NCBI RefSeq assembly: GCF_016595215.1 | Contig: NZ_JAENHK010000010.1 | Coordinates: 957,136 to 1,021,135 of the forward strand | Source: Chryseobacterium paridis | Lineage (GTDB): Bacteria; Bacteroidota; Bacteroidia; Flavobacteriales; Weeksellaceae | Reading direction: 5' to 3' | DNA: 64,000 nt | Shown: positions 25,601-34,423 of the stretch, one piece after another | Position numbering within the stretch: the first letter of the stretch is position 1 | Layout of the letters: the number at the start of each line of letters is the position of its first letter | Notes under the pieces: generated by a model | What the model was told of the DNA's origin: nothing | What the model saw: the letters and a program-made list of their open reading frames with translations, nothing else | Databases searched by the model: none | Made by a program: the position numbers and the translations under genes

Positions 25601-25954
25601 TTATTTCTTTGGAATATTGGTACTATCCACCACCAGAATAAAGATCTCTTCATCCGGCTTTTTCATAAAATAATTTTCTCTAGCGTATTTTTCTTTTTCA
25701 GATTTGTTGTTCATTAGCTTTTTATAAAACGTATCATTTTTTTCATATTCCGTTTTATAATACTGCAATTGTTCCTGATATTTACTGATTTCACCATTAA
25801 GTTCATTAATTACCAAAAATGAGGTCTTATCAAAGAAAATCATCCAGACCAGAAACAGACAAATGGTAATAAAATATCTGTTTATGATATATTTCTGAAG
25901 CATTTTTACAACTTCCGATTTTGGTTGTATGTCTTTAATTAATTTATTTGCCAT
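25601..25954 (-). CDS. DivIC/FtsB-like septum formation initiator
   Basis: A 117-residue bitopic protein with one membrane helix near residues 27-45 (FITICLFLVWMIFF), a coiled-coil segment (about 50-90: ELNGEISKYQEQLQYYKTEY) and the short C-terminal KEKYARENYFMKKPDEEIF typical of the FtsB/DivIC family. It should act in the divisome with FtsL/FtsQ-like partners. It starts one base after the uridine kinase stop. Confidence 0.87.
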   Translation of the reverse strand: MANKLIKDIQPKSEVVKMLQKYIINRYFITICLFLVWMIFFDKTSFLVINELNGEISKYQEQLQYYKTEYEKNDTFYKKLMNNKSEKEKYARENYFMKKPDEEIFILVVDSTNIPKK

Positions 25955-25955
25955 T

Positions 25956-26570
25956 TTAGTGTTTTCTCAACGAGTTCTTTATAACAGTAGTTAAAAAATC
26001 AATCGCTACGGAATTCTGCTTCATGTTGGGGATGATTAGATCCGCCTCATTTTTTGAAGGTTCAATAAATTCCTGATGCATTGGCTTTAAAGTAGTTTGA
26101 TAGCGGTGTAAAACTTCGCTTAAATCTCTTCCTCTTTCTTGGGTATCTCTTCTAATTCTCCTGATTAACCTTTCGTCAGAATCTGCGTGAACAAAAACTT
26201 TCAAATCAAATTCTTTCAATAACTCTTTATTAGTAAGAACTAAAATTCCCTCTACTACCAATACATTTTTAGGTTCTACAGTAACGTGATCTCCGGTTCT
26301 GGAATGAGTGACAAAGCTATAAATTGGCTGTTCAATAGGCTCGTTATTTTTTAAAGCTTTCACATGTTTCAACATCAATTCAAAATCTATAGACTTGGGA
26401 TGATCATAATTTAAAGCTTCCCGCTCAGTCAATGTAAGATTATGGTTATCATGATAATAATTATCCTGAGAAAGGATGTTCATTCCTTCGATATCAAGCT
26501 GTTGAAGTATTTTATCAACAACTGTAGTTTTGCCGGATCCTGTTCCTCCTGCAATTCCTATTACAAGCAT
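25956..26570 (-). CDS. udk: Uridine kinase
   Basis: From ATG at 26570 the 204-residue protein begins MLVIGIAGGTGSGKTTV, the P-loop of uridine kinases, followed by NILSQDNYYHD and YDHPKSIDFELM, then RRIRRDTQERGRDL. It phosphorylates uridine or cytidine in pyrimidine salvage. A strong TANNTTTG promoter is 28 bases upstream, so udk heads the operon udk-divIC-mutA-dinB-(insert)-methyltransferase. Confidence 0.95.
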   Translation of the reverse strand: MLVIGIAGGTGSGKTTVVDKILQQLDIEGMNILSQDNYYHDNHNLTLTEREALNYDHPKSIDFELMLKHVKALKNNEPIEQPIYSFVTHSRTGDHVTVEPKNVLVVEGILVLTNKELLKEFDLKVFVHADSDERLIRRIRRDTQERGRDLSEVLHRYQTTLKPMHQEFIEPSKNEADLIIPNMKQNSVAIDFLTTVIKNSLRKH

Positions 26571-26597
26571 TCTATTTGGGTTTCTATATAGTTGGTA

Positions 26598-26605
26598 CAA
26601 ATATA
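26598..26605 (-). promoter_or_regulatory. TANNTTTG promoter of the udk operon
   Basis: The minus strand reads TATATTTG; a TTG about 16 bases upstream can serve as the -33 element. It is 28 bases before the ATG at 26570. Confidence 0.65.
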
Positions 26606-26654
26606 CTATTTTACTTGAATGCAAGTAAACTAATAGACAGGTAATTTCCGCAAT

Positions 26655-26684
26655 AAAAAAACCGGCAATATAGTGCCGGTTTTT
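26655..26684 (-). terminator. Terminator after the M36-like protease
   Basis: GC-rich stem ACCGGCA/TGCCGGT with A/T runs, 19 bases past the stop at 26703. Confidence 0.85.
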
Positions 26685-26702
26685 ACTATAGATTTTTAAA
26701 TC

Positions 26703-28541
26703 TTATTTTTTTATAAATTTAGTTGATAAATTGATTTCTTTTATATTCAGGATATAATCACCCGTTGAAAGATTCGTAACATTTATTGCATTTTTACCAT
26801 TTTTAATAGTAGCATCCAAAACTTTTCTTCCTTCCATGTTGTAGATTTCTACCTTTTCTTCTTTATTTACTTTTAAAGAAATATTCAATACATCATGTAC
26901 CGGATTTGGATAAATAGCAACAATTTCTTTTTTAGAAACTTCGTCAACACTTAACTGACAATTATAAGCAGGTAAAGTATATCCAGCAGCAGTAAATTCT
27001 TGGGTCATAATATTGATATCTCCACAAGTAAATCCAAATTGCCCAAGCATATCAATAGCAGCCTGTCTAACGGCAGTAGCCGCTTGTTCTTGATTAGTAC
27101 TCGCTCCCGTCATAGATAGTCCTTCCAGGAATGCTCTATCGGTTTTTGCTCTACCTATCTGGTCATAGATTCTCATCAGAGCGGATGCCCATATTTGCCC
27201 TCTTGTGTGAATAGCACCTGTTCCTGGGTAAAGAACAGTATAATTTGTAATTCTTCCTGCCCAGCAAGTATTATGTCCATCCCAACTGAACATCCAGTTG
27301 TATTGTGGTGCAGATGAAGGCCATTGATTAAGGCTTCTGCTATATGATTGCGCCCAATAATCACCACACCCCTCACTTAATCCCTGAACTTGAGATAGAT
27401 TGCCATTAGTTAACCAATCGTGTACTCCGTGTCCAAGTTCATGTAAGATAACGTCTGCATCTTCAGCATCATCTACGCAGCCTTCTCCGAAGACCAACCT
27501 TCCATTACTGTAATAAGAATTATCATCCCCATCTACTCCGTGTGGATCATACCACAATATGCCTTCGTTAGTTAATGGTTTACATACAATGTTCAATGTT
27601 TCATTGATATATCGCAAACTATTATCTATATGCCAATATGCATTTACAGCCTCAAATCCCTGATCATTTCTATTAAATAGGAATTGGTTTGTCGCCTGAG
27701 TAAATAAGCCTGTAGATGGTGTTTCTAATTCTTTAATTTCGGCATAAGAACCCTTTAGTTTGTATACACCTGCAACAACATCTACTTCAGGAATTGTCAC
27801 CAATGTTCTTGCAGCATCCAGGCTGGCATTAGTAGTATCATTTCCATCTACATACTGTCCTCCATAAGCAACCTGCATTTTAGAAAGGGGATCCGGGTTA
27901 AAAATGTATCCGGAACCTGCTACGAAAGCTTTTTTAGCGCTTATTTCTTTTTTTGTATTTTTTTTCCCTGGTTTTGTTTCATCTTTGTCGTGATGATAGA
28001 ATGCAATATCTTCTGTACTGATTACATTTCCATTTTGCGCATCTACAATTGTTTCCCAACTTCCAGGATTATCATGAGAACTAGTAAGTACTCTGTACAC
28101 CAGTTTAGTTTCACCGGCTTTTGTAGAATAAACAAAAAGTTTATTTTCTTCAAGAGTAATTCTACCTTTTGTTTTTGAAGCAATATGTGCTTTTTGAAGA
28201 GCTTCAGAAGCCTTAAGAGAAGGGATTGTATTTATTTCCTCAATATTCTTTTTTAGATTCTCACTAGAAGTGTAGGTAATTTTACCTTCCTTATTGAAAT
28301 GAACTAAAATTTCAGATTGAAAAACAGGTACATCTTTTACGAACTGCTGAAAGCGCAATGTTTCTCCAGAGCTTCCTTTTTTCACAAAATTGAGTGTCAG
28401 TTGGTCAGCTTTAATTCCTAGACTTGTGGAGTTTTCATTGATCCATTTTTTTGCAGAGGCTTCTAAAGAAGATTCTTGAGCTGCTAACCCAGAGCATGTC
28501 AGTAAGCAACCAAAAACCAAAGAACTAATTTTTAATTTCAT
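26703..28541 (-). CDS. Secreted M36-like (thermolysin-type) zinc protease with T9SS tail
   Basis: From ATG at 28541 (MKLKISSLVFGCLLTCSGLA) the 612-residue protein has a signal peptide, an FTP/PepSY-like propeptide (about 35-200), the zinc motif HELGHGVHDW near residue 367 and a downstream SEGCGDYW that supplies the third ligand Glu, as in fungalysin-type M36 peptidases (usual GEGWSD). A T9SS type A tail (VAIYPNPVHDVLNIS to TKFIKK) ends the protein. It is an exported protease, probably auto-processed. It is transcribed alone. Confidence 0.88.
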   Translation of the reverse strand: MKLKISSLVFGCLLTCSGLAAQESSLEASAKKWINENSTSLGIKADQLTLNFVKKGSSGETLRFQQFVKDVPVFQSEILVHFNKEGKITYTSSENLKKNIEEINTIPSLKASEALQKAHIASKTKGRITLEENKLFVYSTKAGETKLVYRVLTSSHDNPGSWETIVDAQNGNVISTEDIAFYHHDKDETKPGKKNTKKEISAKKAFVAGSGYIFNPDPLSKMQVAYGGQYVDGNDTTNASLDAARTLVTIPEVDVVAGVYKLKGSYAEIKELETPSTGLFTQATNQFLFNRNDQGFEAVNAYWHIDNSLRYINETLNIVCKPLTNEGILWYDPHGVDGDDNSYYSNGRLVFGEGCVDDAEDADVILHELGHGVHDWLTNGNLSQVQGLSEGCGDYWAQSYSRSLNQWPSSAPQYNWMFSWDGHNTCWAGRITNYTVLYPGTGAIHTRGQIWASALMRIYDQIGRAKTDRAFLEGLSMTGASTNQEQAATAVRQAAIDMLGQFGFTCGDINIMTQEFTAAGYTLPAYNCQLSVDEVSKKEIVAIYPNPVHDVLNISLKVNKEEKVEIYNMEGRKVLDATIKNGKNAINVTNLSTGDYILNIKEINLSTKFIKK

Positions 28542-28653
28542 AAGATATTTTTTAAGTTTGTGTTTTACTAAAATAATAAAGATTATTGAATTAGAAATCA
28601 CAATTTTAACAAAAATTTAATAAAAAATTAAATAGTTTTAAAAATATCATAAA

Positions 28654-28682
28654 AAAAAGCCGGACATTCTGTTCGGCTTTTT
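28654..28682 (-). terminator. Terminator after clpS
   Basis: Stem AAAAAGCCG/CGGCTTTTT (one mismatch region in the loop), at the clpS stop (28686). Confidence 0.8.
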
Positions 28683-28685
28683 GTT

Positions 28686-28991
28686 TTATACTATTTCACT
28701 TGTTAATTCCCTGGAAATTAATTTTTCATGCATTGGCTTCAATACTTCCATCGAGCCTGTTTTTACGGTACATTTACCCTTATAATGAATCAAAATAGTG
28801 CACTGTTCAGCTTGTTCTAATGTATGCTTACAGATTTCTACCAAACTATCGATCACATAATCAAAAGTGTGAACATCATCGTTATGTACGATCAACTTAT
28901 AGACATCATCCGTCTCATCCAATACAAGAACTTCTTCTTCATATTGTCGTTTGGGATTTTCGTAATCTTTTATGCTGTTATAAAAAATCAT
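28686..28991 (-). CDS. clpS: ATP-dependent Clp protease adaptor ClpS
   Basis: A 101-residue protein. The segment YKLIVHNDDVHTFDYVI is the ClpS fold with the conserved NDD/H surface for N-degron binding, followed by a long helix (EICKHTLEQAEQCTILIHYKG). It delivers N-end-rule substrates to ClpA-type ATPases. It lies 13 bases after the CNNM-like gene and is probably in the same transcript. Confidence 0.93.
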   Translation of the reverse strand: MIFYNSIKDYENPKRQYEEEVLVLDETDDVYKLIVHNDDVHTFDYVIDSLVEICKHTLEQAEQCTILIHYKGKCTVKTGSMEVLKPMHEKLISRELTSEIV

Positions 28992-29004
28992 CTTGAAAAT
29001 TTAT

Positions 29005-30363
29005 TTAAACTTCTCCTAATTTATCGGCTAAATCACTAATTACATTGGGTCCCTGATAGACCAATTCAACAAGTTCAACACTCTTATTATTCATTTTTAA
29101 GATCTTAAAATGATAATTTTCGAGGTCAAACTCTTGATTCTCTACAGGAATATCCTCTAAAGCATGCAAAATAAAACCTGCCAGAGTATTGTATTCACTT
29201 TCTTCTGAAGGAGCAAGTTTCTTAGGCAAAAACTCATTGATTTCTTCTAAAGGCTGAGTAGCCTGTACCCAATAAATATTATCTCCGATTTTATCTACAA
29301 TCTTATCTTCATCATCTTCTTCATCCTGAATCTCTCCTACCAACTCTTCAAGGATATCTTCTAATGTGATGATCCCTTCAGTACCACCAAATTCATCAAT
29401 AACGATGGCTAAATGCTGTTTCTTTTGCTGGAAAATCTTCAGGAGATCCGAGATCTTCTTACTTCCAACTACGAAAAATGCATCACGCATCAAGGTTTTT
29501 AGATCATCATGATTTAATTCGCCTTTTCGCTTAACAAATTCTCTGATGATTTCTTTTGTATAAAGGATACCTATCACATTATCAATGGAATTGATGTACA
29601 CCGGAATTCTCGAGTATCCACTATCCATTATTTTGTTGATAATATCACTTATATCTTCTTCAAAATCTATTGATGTAATATTTTGTCTTGGAACCATGAT
29701 CTGTTTTGCAGAATGATCCGTAAAATCAAATGCATTTTTAATGATCTCGTAGTTCTCTTCTTCAATCTCTCCACTATCAGCACTTTGCTTTACCAAAAGC
29801 TGAAGCTCTTCCGTTGAGTGAATCTCCTGTTCTGACGCAGGGTGAATTTTCATCAACCTTAAGACTCCGTTAGACATCGAATTCATTAACCAGATAAATG
29901 GTTTAAAAATAGTATAGAAAATTCTCAAAGGAACCGCAGTAGCCATAGTTGTTGCCTCAGATTTCCTAATAGCAATTGATTTAGGGATAAGCTCTCCAAA
30001 TACAATATGCATAATAGTAATGAGAACAAAACTGATAATTAAAGATATTGAAGTAATTGAAGCAGCACTCAATTCAAAATTAATTGATACAAAAATATTC
30101 TCAACAATATGATGCAGGGCGCTTTCTCCTACCCAACCCAAAGCAAGGGAAGCTAATGTAATTCCTAATTGTGTTGCAGATAAATACTCATCAAGATGTT
30201 TTATGATGTGTTCTGCTTGCTTAGCCATAGAGTCACCTTCTGCGGCTTTTATTTGAATTTGCGAGTAACGAACTTTAACAATTGAAAATTCAGCGGCTAC
30301 AAAAAAGCCATTAAGTAATACAAGAAACAAGGCTAACAAAAGCCTGACTATGTCCGAGTCCAT
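29005..30363 (-). CDS. CNNM/CorC-like membrane protein (DUF21, CBS pair, CorC_HlyC)
   Basis: A 452-residue protein. The first 200 residues are a DUF21 membrane domain (LLALFLVLLNGFFVAAEFSI, GELIPKSIAIRKSE). Two CBS domains follow (QIMVPRQNITSIDFEED, then DDLKTLMRDAFFVVG, FGGTEGIITLEDILEELVGE), then a C-terminal CorC_HlyC domain (about 370-450). Such proteins were called hemolysins but are now linked with Mg2+ or Co2+ transport and resistance. A TANNTTTG promoter lies upstream, and clpS follows. Confidence 0.9.
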   Translation of the reverse strand: MDSDIVRLLLALFLVLLNGFFVAAEFSIVKVRYSQIQIKAAEGDSMAKQAEHIIKHLDEYLSATQLGITLASLALGWVGESALHHIVENIFVSINFELSAASITSISLIISFVLITIMHIVFGELIPKSIAIRKSEATTMATAVPLRIFYTIFKPFIWLMNSMSNGVLRLMKIHPASEQEIHSTEELQLLVKQSADSGEIEEENYEIIKNAFDFTDHSAKQIMVPRQNITSIDFEEDISDIINKIMDSGYSRIPVYINSIDNVIGILYTKEIIREFVKRKGELNHDDLKTLMRDAFFVVGSKKISDLLKIFQQKKQHLAIVIDEFGGTEGIITLEDILEELVGEIQDEEDDEDKIVDKIGDNIYWVQATQPLEEINEFLPKKLAPSEESEYNTLAGFILHALEDIPVENQEFDLENYHFKILKMNNKSVELVELVYQGPNVISDLADKLGEV

Positions 30364-30391
30364 TTAGAAATTTATATAAAATTTATTTTTA

Positions 30392-30399
30392 CAAAGATA
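30392..30399 (-). promoter_or_regulatory. TANNTTTG promoter of the CNNM-clpS operon
   Basis: The minus strand reads TATCTTTG, 29 bases before the ATG at 30363. Confidence 0.6.
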
Positions 30400-30416
30400 T
30401 ATAAAATAAAAATAAC

Positions 30417-30444
30417 AAAAAAAGCATCGAGTATATCGATGCTT
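30417..30444 (-). terminator. Terminator of the ATP synthase operon
   Basis: Stem AAGCATCGA/TCGATGCTT with a 5-base loop, 24 bases past the atpG stop. It lies between atpG and the next promoter. Confidence 0.75.
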
Positions 30445-30467
30445 GAGTATTTTATTGAATATTTTTC

Positions 30468-31331
30468 TTACGAATTTTTCAAAGCTTCTGCTCCGGAAAC
30501 GATCTCTAAGATCTCGTTCGTAATAGCAGCCTGTCTTGCTTTGTTATAGAAGATTACTAAATCATTCTTCAAAGCCTGAGCATTGTCTGTTGCTTTATGC
30601 ATTGCAGTCATTCTCGCACCGTGTTCAGATGCCACTGAATCCAAAACAGCTTTGAAAACCTGAGTTTTAATAGATTTTGGAATCAAATTATCCAAAATTT
30701 CATTCTTGTTCGGCTCAAAAATATAATCTGTTTCTACTTGAGGTTCTGTAGTTTCAGGCATCAAGATTGGAAGAAGCTGCTCTTTAGTTACTTCTTGAGT
30801 AGCTGCATTGATGAATTTATTATAAATCAGATAAATCTCATCAAACTTTCCTTCTTTGAAGCTATCCATTACTCCTTCTGTAAGGTTAGAAACAGCATCA
30901 AAGTTTAGATTATCAAAAACGGCACTTTCATTAGCATATACAGTACGGCTTCTTCTCACAGCATCATATGCTTTTTTACCGATTGTAAGAACTTCAATAT
31001 CGTATTGAGAATTATTCTGAAACTGATTGTTAAGCTCTTTTACAATAGACGAGTTAAAAGCACCTGCAAGACCTCTGTTTGAAGTAACAGCGATAAAAAG
31101 AACTCTCTTAACCTCTCTTTTTTGAGCATAAATAGAAACCTGATCAGGATCTGAACTAGAATTTACATTCTGGATGATTTCTTGTAGTTTTTCAGAATAA
31201 GGTCTTAACATCACGATTGCATCCTGTGCTTTTTTTAGTTTCGCAGCAGAAACCATTTTCATAGCACGTGTAATTTGCATCGTAGATGAAATTGAACTGA
31301 TTCTTCCTCGTATTTCTTTTAAGTTTGCCAT
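30468..31331 (-). CDS. atpG: ATP synthase F1, gamma subunit
   Basis: A 287-residue protein with the conserved N-terminal helix (KEIRGRISSISSTMQITRAMKM) and C-terminal helix (SEHGARMTAMHKATDNAQ) that form the rotor shaft. It is the last gene of the cluster. A heptad-type inverted repeat array lies between it and atpA. Confidence 0.97.
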   Translation of the reverse strand: MANLKEIRGRISSISSTMQITRAMKMVSAAKLKKAQDAIVMLRPYSEKLQEIIQNVNSSSDPDQVSIYAQKREVKRVLFIAVTSNRGLAGAFNSSIVKELNNQFQNNSQYDIEVLTIGKKAYDAVRRSRTVYANESAVFDNLNFDAVSNLTEGVMDSFKEGKFDEIYLIYNKFINAATQEVTKEQLLPILMPETTEPQVETDYIFEPNKNEILDNLIPKSIKTQVFKAVLDSVASEHGARMTAMHKATDNAQALKNDLVIFYNKARQAAITNEILEIVSGAEALKNS

Positions 31332-31338
31332 ATTGGGT

Positions 31339-31413
31339 TAGTTGTTGGTTGTCGGTTGTTGGTTGCTAGTTTGAGAAATTTCTGTCAACTATCAACCAAA
31401 AACCATCAACTAA
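31339..31413. repeat. Heptad inverted-array element between atpA and atpG
   Basis: Left arm: TTAGTTG, TTGGTTG, TCGGTTG, TTGGTTG, CTAGTTT. Right arm: TCAACTA, TCAACCA, AAAACCA, TCAACTA. The arms are imperfect complements around a short spacer, so the transcript could fold into a hairpin inside the atp operon. Confidence 0.7.
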
Positions 31414-31417
31414 TTTT

Positions 31418-32995
31418 TTAATTATATTTAGAAGCTAAATCGTTAGCAGCTTGCTTAAGAACGTCTGTAATTTCGTTATCGATTTTTCCAGATTTAATTG
31501 CAGCCATAGTTTCAGGGTGCTTAGATCTTAAGAAAGCGATATATTCCGTTTGGAATTCTTTTACTTTTCTGATAGGAACATTTCTTAATAAGTTCTCAGT
31601 ACCTGCATAGATCATTGCTACCTGGCTATCCACTGGAAGTGGAGAGTTAACTGGTTGCTTAAGAAGCTCCACGTTTCTTTCCCCTTTAGAGATTACAGCT
31701 AAAGTAGATGCATCAAGGTCAGAACCGAATTTAGCAAATGCTTCTAATTCTTTATATTGAGCCTGGTCAAGTTTTAATGTACCAGAAACTTTTTTCATTG
31801 ATTTGATCTGTGCGTTACCTCCTACTCTCGATACAGAGATCCCTACGTTGATCGCAGGACGAACCCCAGAGTTGAATAGGTCAGATTCCAAGAAAATCTG
31901 TCCGTCTGTAATTGAAATTACGTTAGTTGGAATATATGCAGAAACGTCACCAGCCTGAGTTTCAATGATTGGAAGTGCAGTTAATGAACCACCACCTTTT
32001 ACTAAAGGCTTTAAAGACTCAGGTAAGTCATTCATCTGGCTTGCGATGTTATCATCCGCAATTACTTTTGCAGCTCTTTCCAATAATCTTGAGTGAAGAT
32101 AGAAAACGTCTCCAGGATAAGCCTCACGTCCCGGTGGTCTTCTCAATAGAAGAGAAAGCTCACGGTAAGCAACAGCTTGTTTAGATAAATCATCATAAAC
32201 GATAAGAGCTGGTCTACCAGTGTCTCTGAAGTACTCTCCAATAGAAGCACCTGCCATAGCAGAATACACCTGCATTGGAACTGGATCTGATGCATTAGCA
32301 GCAACAATTACAGTATAAGCTAAAGCTCCTTTATCAGAAAGAGTTTTAACGATTTGAGCTACTGTAGAAGCTTTTTGCCCGATTGCAACATATATACAAT
32401 ATACAGGTTTTCCTGCATCAAAAAATTCTTTTTGGTTGATGATCGTATCAATAGCAACAGTCGTTTTACCTGTTTGTCTGTCACCAATGATAAGCTCTCT
32501 TTGACCTCTTCCTACAGGAATCATAGAGTCAATCGCAACAATACCTGTTTGTAAAGGTTCTGTTACTGGTTGTCTGAAGATAACTCCAGGCGCTTTTCTT
32601 TCCAATGGCATTTCATATAAATCCCCAGTAATAGGACCTTTACCATCGATTGGATTACCAAGAGTATCTACTACTCTTCCTAACATTCCTTCTCCTACTT
32701 TAATAGAAGAAATTCTATTTGTTCTTCTTACTGTATCTCCTTCTCTAACTAATTTACTTTCTCCCAAAAGAGCAACACCTACGTTGTCTTCTTCAAGGTT
32801 TAGTACAATACCTTCTACATCACTAGAAAATTTAACCAACTCTCCGTATTGTACGTTTTCTAACCCGTATACACGAGCAATACCATCACCGATGGTTAAA
32901 ACTGTACCTACTTCCTCAACGTTTGATTGAGTATCGAAGTTGGCCAATTGCTGTTTTAAGATCGCAGATACTTCTGCCGGATTTATTTCTGCCAT
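31418..32995 (-). CDS. atpA: ATP synthase F1, alpha subunit
   Basis: A 525-residue subunit with the P-loop [13 protein letters not shown], the [22 protein letters not shown] catalytic-interface segment and the [14 protein letters not shown] signature. Alpha holds the non-catalytic nucleotide sites of the F1 hexamer. It follows atpH by 18 bases. Confidence 0.98.
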   Translation of the reverse strand: MAEINPAEVSAILKQQLANFDTQSNVEEVGTVLTIGDGIARVYGLENVQYGELVKFSSDVEGIVLNLEEDNVGVALLGESKLVREGDTVRRTNRISSIKVGEGMLGRVVDTLGNPIDGKGPITGDLYEMPLERKAPGVIFRQPVTEPLQTGIVAIDSMIPVGRGQRELIIGDRQTGKTTVAIDTIINQKEFFDAGKPVYCIYVAIGQKASTVAQIVKTLSDKGALAYTVIVAANASDPVPMQVYSAMAGASIGEYFRDTGRPALIVYDDLSKQAVAYRELSLLLRRPPGREAYPGDVFYLHSRLLERAAKVIADDNIASQMNDLPESLKPLVKGGGSLTALPIIETQAGDVSAYIPTNVISITDGQIFLESDLFNSGVRPAINVGISVSRVGGNAQIKSMKKVSGTLKLDQAQYKELEAFAKFGSDLDASTLAVISKGERNVELLKQPVNSPLPVDSQVAMIYAGTENLLRNVPIRKVKEFQTEYIAFLRSKHPETMAAIKSGKIDNEITDVLKQAANDLASKYN

Positions 32996-33013
32996 TGTAT
33001 GGTTGTTTTTGTC

Positions 33014-33553
33014 TTAATTTAATTGAAAATCTTTTTTAACCTGATTTAGTTTACTTTTCACAGAGGCGTCGATCTGTTGATCTCCTACTCTTAAAATGTA
33101 TCCTCCTAAAATTTTAGGATTCACATTTACCTGCAAATCGAAATTTGAAGTGTTACTCACCAAGTTGGTAGATTTCAAAATTTGATCTATATTTTCTTTT
33201 GAAAGTTCAGTTGCAGTAGTAAGAATGATTCTTTGTACTCCATTGATGTCTTCCACTTTATTGATAAATTCCTGAGCGATATTTTTCAATTGGTTTTCAC
33301 GTCCCTGCTTAATAACCAATGTTATTAGATTACGAGAAGAAAGTGATAAACTCTTGAAAATCTCATTTGCTACTTCTGTCTTCTTTTTAGCATCAATGTA
33401 AGGAGTAAGGAAGAACTTGTTCAAATCAGTTGATTCAGACATTAACTTCACTACATCTTTCATTTCAGAAAACACAGTAGCCGTTTGGCCGGATTCATTT
33501 GTAAAATCCAGTAAACCTTGTGCATATCTTTTAGCTACTTTAGATGTAAGCAT
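33014..33553 (-). CDS. atpH: ATP synthase F1, delta subunit (OSCP)
   Basis: A 179-residue protein with the OSCP plan: helical N-terminal domain (SKVAKRYAQGLLDFTNE) and a C-terminal GGYILRVGDQQIDASVKSKL. It joins F1 to the peripheral stalk. It starts two bases after the atpF stop. Confidence 0.95.
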   Translation of the reverse strand: MLTSKVAKRYAQGLLDFTNESGQTATVFSEMKDVVKLMSESTDLNKFFLTPYIDAKKKTEVANEIFKSLSLSSRNLITLVIKQGRENQLKNIAQEFINKVEDINGVQRIILTTATELSKENIDQILKSTNLVSNTSNFDLQVNVNPKILGGYILRVGDQQIDASVKSKLNQVKKDFQLN

Positions 33554-33555
33554 TA

Positions 33556-34050
33556 TTAGTTAAGATTAGATTTGTTTAAATAATTTTGAACCAATTCGTT
33601 TTGCGCTTCGTTGTTCTCCAATTTCTGCTTTAAGATAGATTCAGCAATGTTTACAGATAAAGCACCAATTTGAGTTTTGATATCTGCCATTGCAGCATTT
33701 TTCTCAGTTTCGATGGTTTGTTTAGCTGCTTCGATTAATTTATCTCCTTCAGATTTAGCAACATCTTTAGCTTCTCCTACAATTCTATCTTTAATTTCTC
33801 TTGCTTCTTTCAGGATAGCATCTCTTTCGATTTTAGCCTCACGAATAATTCTTTCGTTGTCAGCTTTAAGATCTTCCATTTCTTTTTTAGCCAATTTAGC
33901 TTGATTTAATGCATCAACAATAGAAGTTTCTCTGTCATTTACTGCATTAACAATTGGTTTCCAAGCGAATTTTGCTAAAAGAAACAACAGGATAACAAAA
34001 GTAAGCGTCATCCAAAACAAAAGTCCAATTCCAGGTTCAATAATTCCCAT
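33556..34050 (-). CDS. atpF: ATP synthase F0, b subunit
   Basis: A 164-residue protein: one N-terminal membrane helix (GLLFWMTLTFVILLFLLAKF) then a long charged helix (about 30-160) for the peripheral stalk. It is directly followed by atpH. Confidence 0.95.
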   Translation of the reverse strand: MGIIEPGIGLLFWMTLTFVILLFLLAKFAWKPIVNAVNDRETSIVDALNQAKLAKKEMEDLKADNERIIREAKIERDAILKEAREIKDRIVGEAKDVAKSEGDKLIEAAKQTIETEKNAAMADIKTQIGALSVNIAESILKQKLENNEAQNELVQNYLNKSNLN

Positions 34051-34100
34051 ATCTGTAAATTCTTTTTTTAATGTGATAATTTTATGGATATCTTTTTAAA

Positions 34101-34137
34101 ATTCTTAGCAGCAGCCAACCGCTTCACTGCTAAGAAT
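34101..34137 (-). promoter_or_regulatory. Stable hairpin between atpE and atpF
   Basis: Perfect 11-bp stem ATTCTTAGCAG/CTGCTAAGAAT with a 15-base loop, 18 bases after the atpE stop. It is not followed by a long T run, so it is more likely a partial terminator or an mRNA 3' stabiliser raising atpE output. Confidence 0.6.
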
Positions 34138-34154
34138 ATTTTCTTTGAGGATAA

Positions 34155-34373
34155 TTACTTGATGAAAGCACCAAAGATGATCGCGATAAGACCAGCACCT
34201 TCAATAAGACCAGCAGCAATAAGCATTGCTCCTTGAATCTTACCAGCTTGTTCTGGTTGTCTAGCGATAGCATCCATTGCATGACCACCGATTTTACCAA
34301 TACCAAGACCTACTCCTAATACTGCTAAACCAATTCCTACGTAAATTAATCCTGCTCCAGTTGATAAATCCAT
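34155..34373 (-). CDS. atpE: ATP synthase F0, c subunit
   Basis: A 72-residue hairpin protein. Helix 1 is glycine-rich (GLAVLGVGLGIGKIGG), the polar loop is ARQPEQAGKI, and helix 2 carries the ion-binding Glu in AAGLIEGAGLIAII. The Glu is followed by Gly, not by Ser/Thr, and no Na+-type Gln/Ser set is seen, which suggests proton coupling. Confidence 0.97.
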   Translation of the reverse strand: MDLSTGAGLIYVGIGLAVLGVGLGIGKIGGHAMDAIARQPEQAGKIQGAMLIAAGLIEGAGLIAIIFGAFIK

Positions 34374-34423
34374 AATAAATAAATTATATTAGTTAAAAAT
34401 TATTTTAAAATTAAAGCTCTTTA

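Noticed and set aside
31339..31413. CRISPR array in the atpA-atpG spacer
   Set aside because: Units are 7 bp and degenerate, with no spacers and no cas genes.
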